DNA of 5,800 nt from Hungateiclostridiaceae bacterium UBA3934 (GTDB lineage Bacteria > Bacillota > Clostridia > Acetivibrionales > DTU013). The stretch is taken from NCBI GenBank assembly GCA_002385815.1, contig DGEE01000052.1, forward strand, positions 1 to 5,800, in the 5' to 3' direction. The position numbers and the translations under genes are program-made. Below are positions 4,462-5,800 of the stretch, piece after piece (position 1 is the stretch's first letter; each line of letters starts with the position of its first letter). The notes beneath the pieces are model-generated. The model saw only the letters and a list, made by a program, of their open reading frames with translations. It was not told the origin of the DNA and did not search any database.

Positions 4462-5800
4462 TCAAATGTATTTTAGATTTTTTCTTAAAATATGCAACAA
4501 GTGGTTAATTCTTCTTAACGCGTCCACAATTGTTTCATTTAAAGATATTAACTCAAAATTTGTACTGCTAGTTACTTCTGGAAAATATTCATATTTATGA
4601 ATATAGCTTTGTACTAATTCTCTTAAATCAAAGGTCGTATCAGAATAGAGTTTCAGGGTCCTAATTTCTCGTATTTTATATTCAACTTGCTTTTCTAAAG
4701 CTTTGTTAGCAAATTGTTGATTTGCATTATTAAATACCATAAAACTTTTAGGATATTCGTTTTCTATAATTAATACTATTTCAATCTCGCCATATTTACT
4801 ATATAGAGCCCATTCTCCCTTTACTAAGCCAATAGGTTCATTAATTTTAAAGAGTTTGTAGTTGTTTTCAATTAATGAATTAACCAACACATTACTATAT
4901 AGAATATTTAATGGTTTATCTTTGATTTGAGTAGCATTAAGTCTTGTTCGCTCCAAAAATTTGTATTTTTCATCTCTTTTATAACCAAATAAATGGTATA
5001 TGTGTTTTTCTTGCATTTTTAGACAACACCTAATAAACGGCACTTCCGTTTTTATTTCAATATTTACTTTGCATATGCTATTTTCTATAAGTTCTTTCAA
5101 AAATATCATATATGAATCCTGATTTATATATGATATTCCTGCTTTATTTTTTACTACTAAAATATTTCTATAAACCTCATGAAAGCTTAGTTTAAATGTA
5201 TCGAATGAATCCGAAATTACAGTGATGCCTTTGTCTGCTATATCTATTACTTTTAGGTAACCATTGAGAAAATACTTAACTAAACAAATATCATCGCCTA
5301 CTTTTAGATTGCATTCGTTAAAAAGGAAGTTCTTATTATTCTTATCCTGAATTGACAGTAGTTTTTGCTCAGCATCCATAATGATTTTATAGTTTTCTCT
5401 TATTAGCTTTAAGTTACCTTCATAACCGCGAGCAGTTTCTATAAATGGATCAACATAATTAAAAGTATTAAAACCAATACCGTTGTTACCTCTCATACAA
5501 TGTATAGTTTTTGATAGTTTTTCTATTTCTAAATCACACTTTTCTTCCAGAAAATCTATTAAAGGAAAACATTCATTTCTTTTGAGTAAAAACTGTACGC
5601 GTTCTTCATGAAGTTTTAATGTTGAATAATCATACTTGTATAAATTTTGATTATATTCAAGTTTTAGCTTTTTTGCATCTTCTATTATATTATCTATTTG
5701 TTTAAGCTTTAGAAATATCTCACTTCTTTTTTGCTTTACTACTTCTTTATAGTATATTTGTTCTGCACGTCTCTCCTGCTCAGCTATTTCTTCCTGTCGT
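4462..5800 (-). CDS. unrecognised AT-rich protein with a charged N-terminal coiled-coil part, start beyond right edge
   Basis: One frame is open from the right edge to the TGA at 4462-4464, giving at least 445 residues. I do not recognise the family. The ATG at 5496 is not the start: there is no ribosome binding site before it, and the frame continues upstream for 101 codons without a stop in coding-like sequence. The visible N-terminal part (about 5640-5800) is rich in E, K, R and Q, for example RQEEIAEQERRAEQ, and looks like a coiled coil. A second charged helical stretch lies near 5340-5430. About 5150-5310 shows alternating hydrophobic strands beginning VGDDICLVKYF, which could be a small SH3- or Tudor-like barrel; this is inference. 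No signal peptide, transmembrane segment or catalytic motif is evident in the visible part. Base composition is strikingly low in GC (17 G/C of 60 at 4921-4980, against 31 of 60 within ffh at 2221-2280) and codons favour A/T endings, suggesting horizontal acquisition. A terminator-like hairpin follows 79 nt later. Confidence 0.8.
   Translation of the reverse strand, partial: RQEEIAEQERRAEQIYYKEVVKQKRSEIFLKLKQIDNIIEDAKKLKLEYNQNLYKYDYSTLKLHEERVQFLLKRNECFPLIDFLEEKCDLEIEKLSKTIHCMRGNNGIGFNTFNYVDPFIETARGYEGNLKLIRENYKIIMDAEQKLLSIQDKNNKNFLFNECNLKVGDDICLVKYFLNGYLKVIDIADKGITVISDSFDTFKLSFHEVYRNILVVKNKAGISYINQDSYMIFLKELIENSICKVNIEIKTEVPFIRCCLKMQEKHIYHLFGYKRDEKYKFLERTRLNATQIKDKPLNILYSNVLVNSLIENNYKLFKINEPIGLVKGEWALYSKYGEIEIVLIIENEYPKSFMVFNNANQQFANKALEKQVEYKIREIRTLKLYSDTTFDLRELVQSYIHKYEYFPEVTSSTNFELISLNETIVDALRRINHLLHILRKNLKYI

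Noticed and set aside
1..5800. tRNA, rRNA, CRISPR or insertion-sequence genes
   Set aside because: No transposase motifs, terminal repeats, CCA-ended cloverleaf or conserved rRNA stretches were seen on either strand.

Overview
The window looks like a chromosomal segment of a low-to-mid GC Bacillota, most likely a Clostridia-type anaerobe. The basis is the gene set and order ylxM–ffh–rpsP–khpA–rimM–trmD, strong AGGAGG-type ribosome binding sites, and protein sequences typical of that group. Every gene I can support is on the minus strand, so transcription runs from right (5800) to left (1). The species cannot be named from the sequence.

Positions 1-3413 hold a compact translation and protein-targeting operon. 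In transcription order it contains a sigma-A type promoter (3385-3413) followed by a perfect 12-bp inverted repeat at the expected transcription start; ylxM (SRP-associated HTH protein); ffh (SRP GTPase); rpsP (ribosomal protein S16); khpA (KH-domain RNA-binding protein); a perfect 32-bp palindromic terminator-like hairpin; rimM (16S rRNA maturation factor); and trmD (tRNA m1G37 methyltransferase, cut by the left window edge). Spacing is tight: 3 nt between ylxM and ffh, and an 11-nt overlap between rimM and trmD. Together these genes serve co-translational membrane targeting, 30S assembly and tRNA modification. The hairpin after khpA could lower expression of rimM–trmD relative to the upstream genes.

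Positions 3444-4461 are accessory. One unbroken frame joins a phage-type DUF3310 domain to a complete BcrA-like ABC transporter ATPase. A strong internal ribosome binding site and ATG lie exactly at the domain junction, so the ATPase could be made alone or as a fusion. No permease is visible. Its leader (4332-4384) holds a terminator hairpin and a second inverted repeat whose arms can pair in two alternative ways, an attenuator-like layout.

Positions 4462-5800 are one markedly AT-rich open frame that stays open to the right edge. It encodes at least 445 residues of a protein I do not recognise, with a charged, probably coiled-coil part at the visible N-terminal end. An ATG at 5496 could be mistaken for its start but is internal. 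The base composition change and the phage-type domain suggest that 3444-5800 was acquired horizontally next to the core operon. In many Bacillota ftsY lies immediately upstream of ylxM; here it does not.
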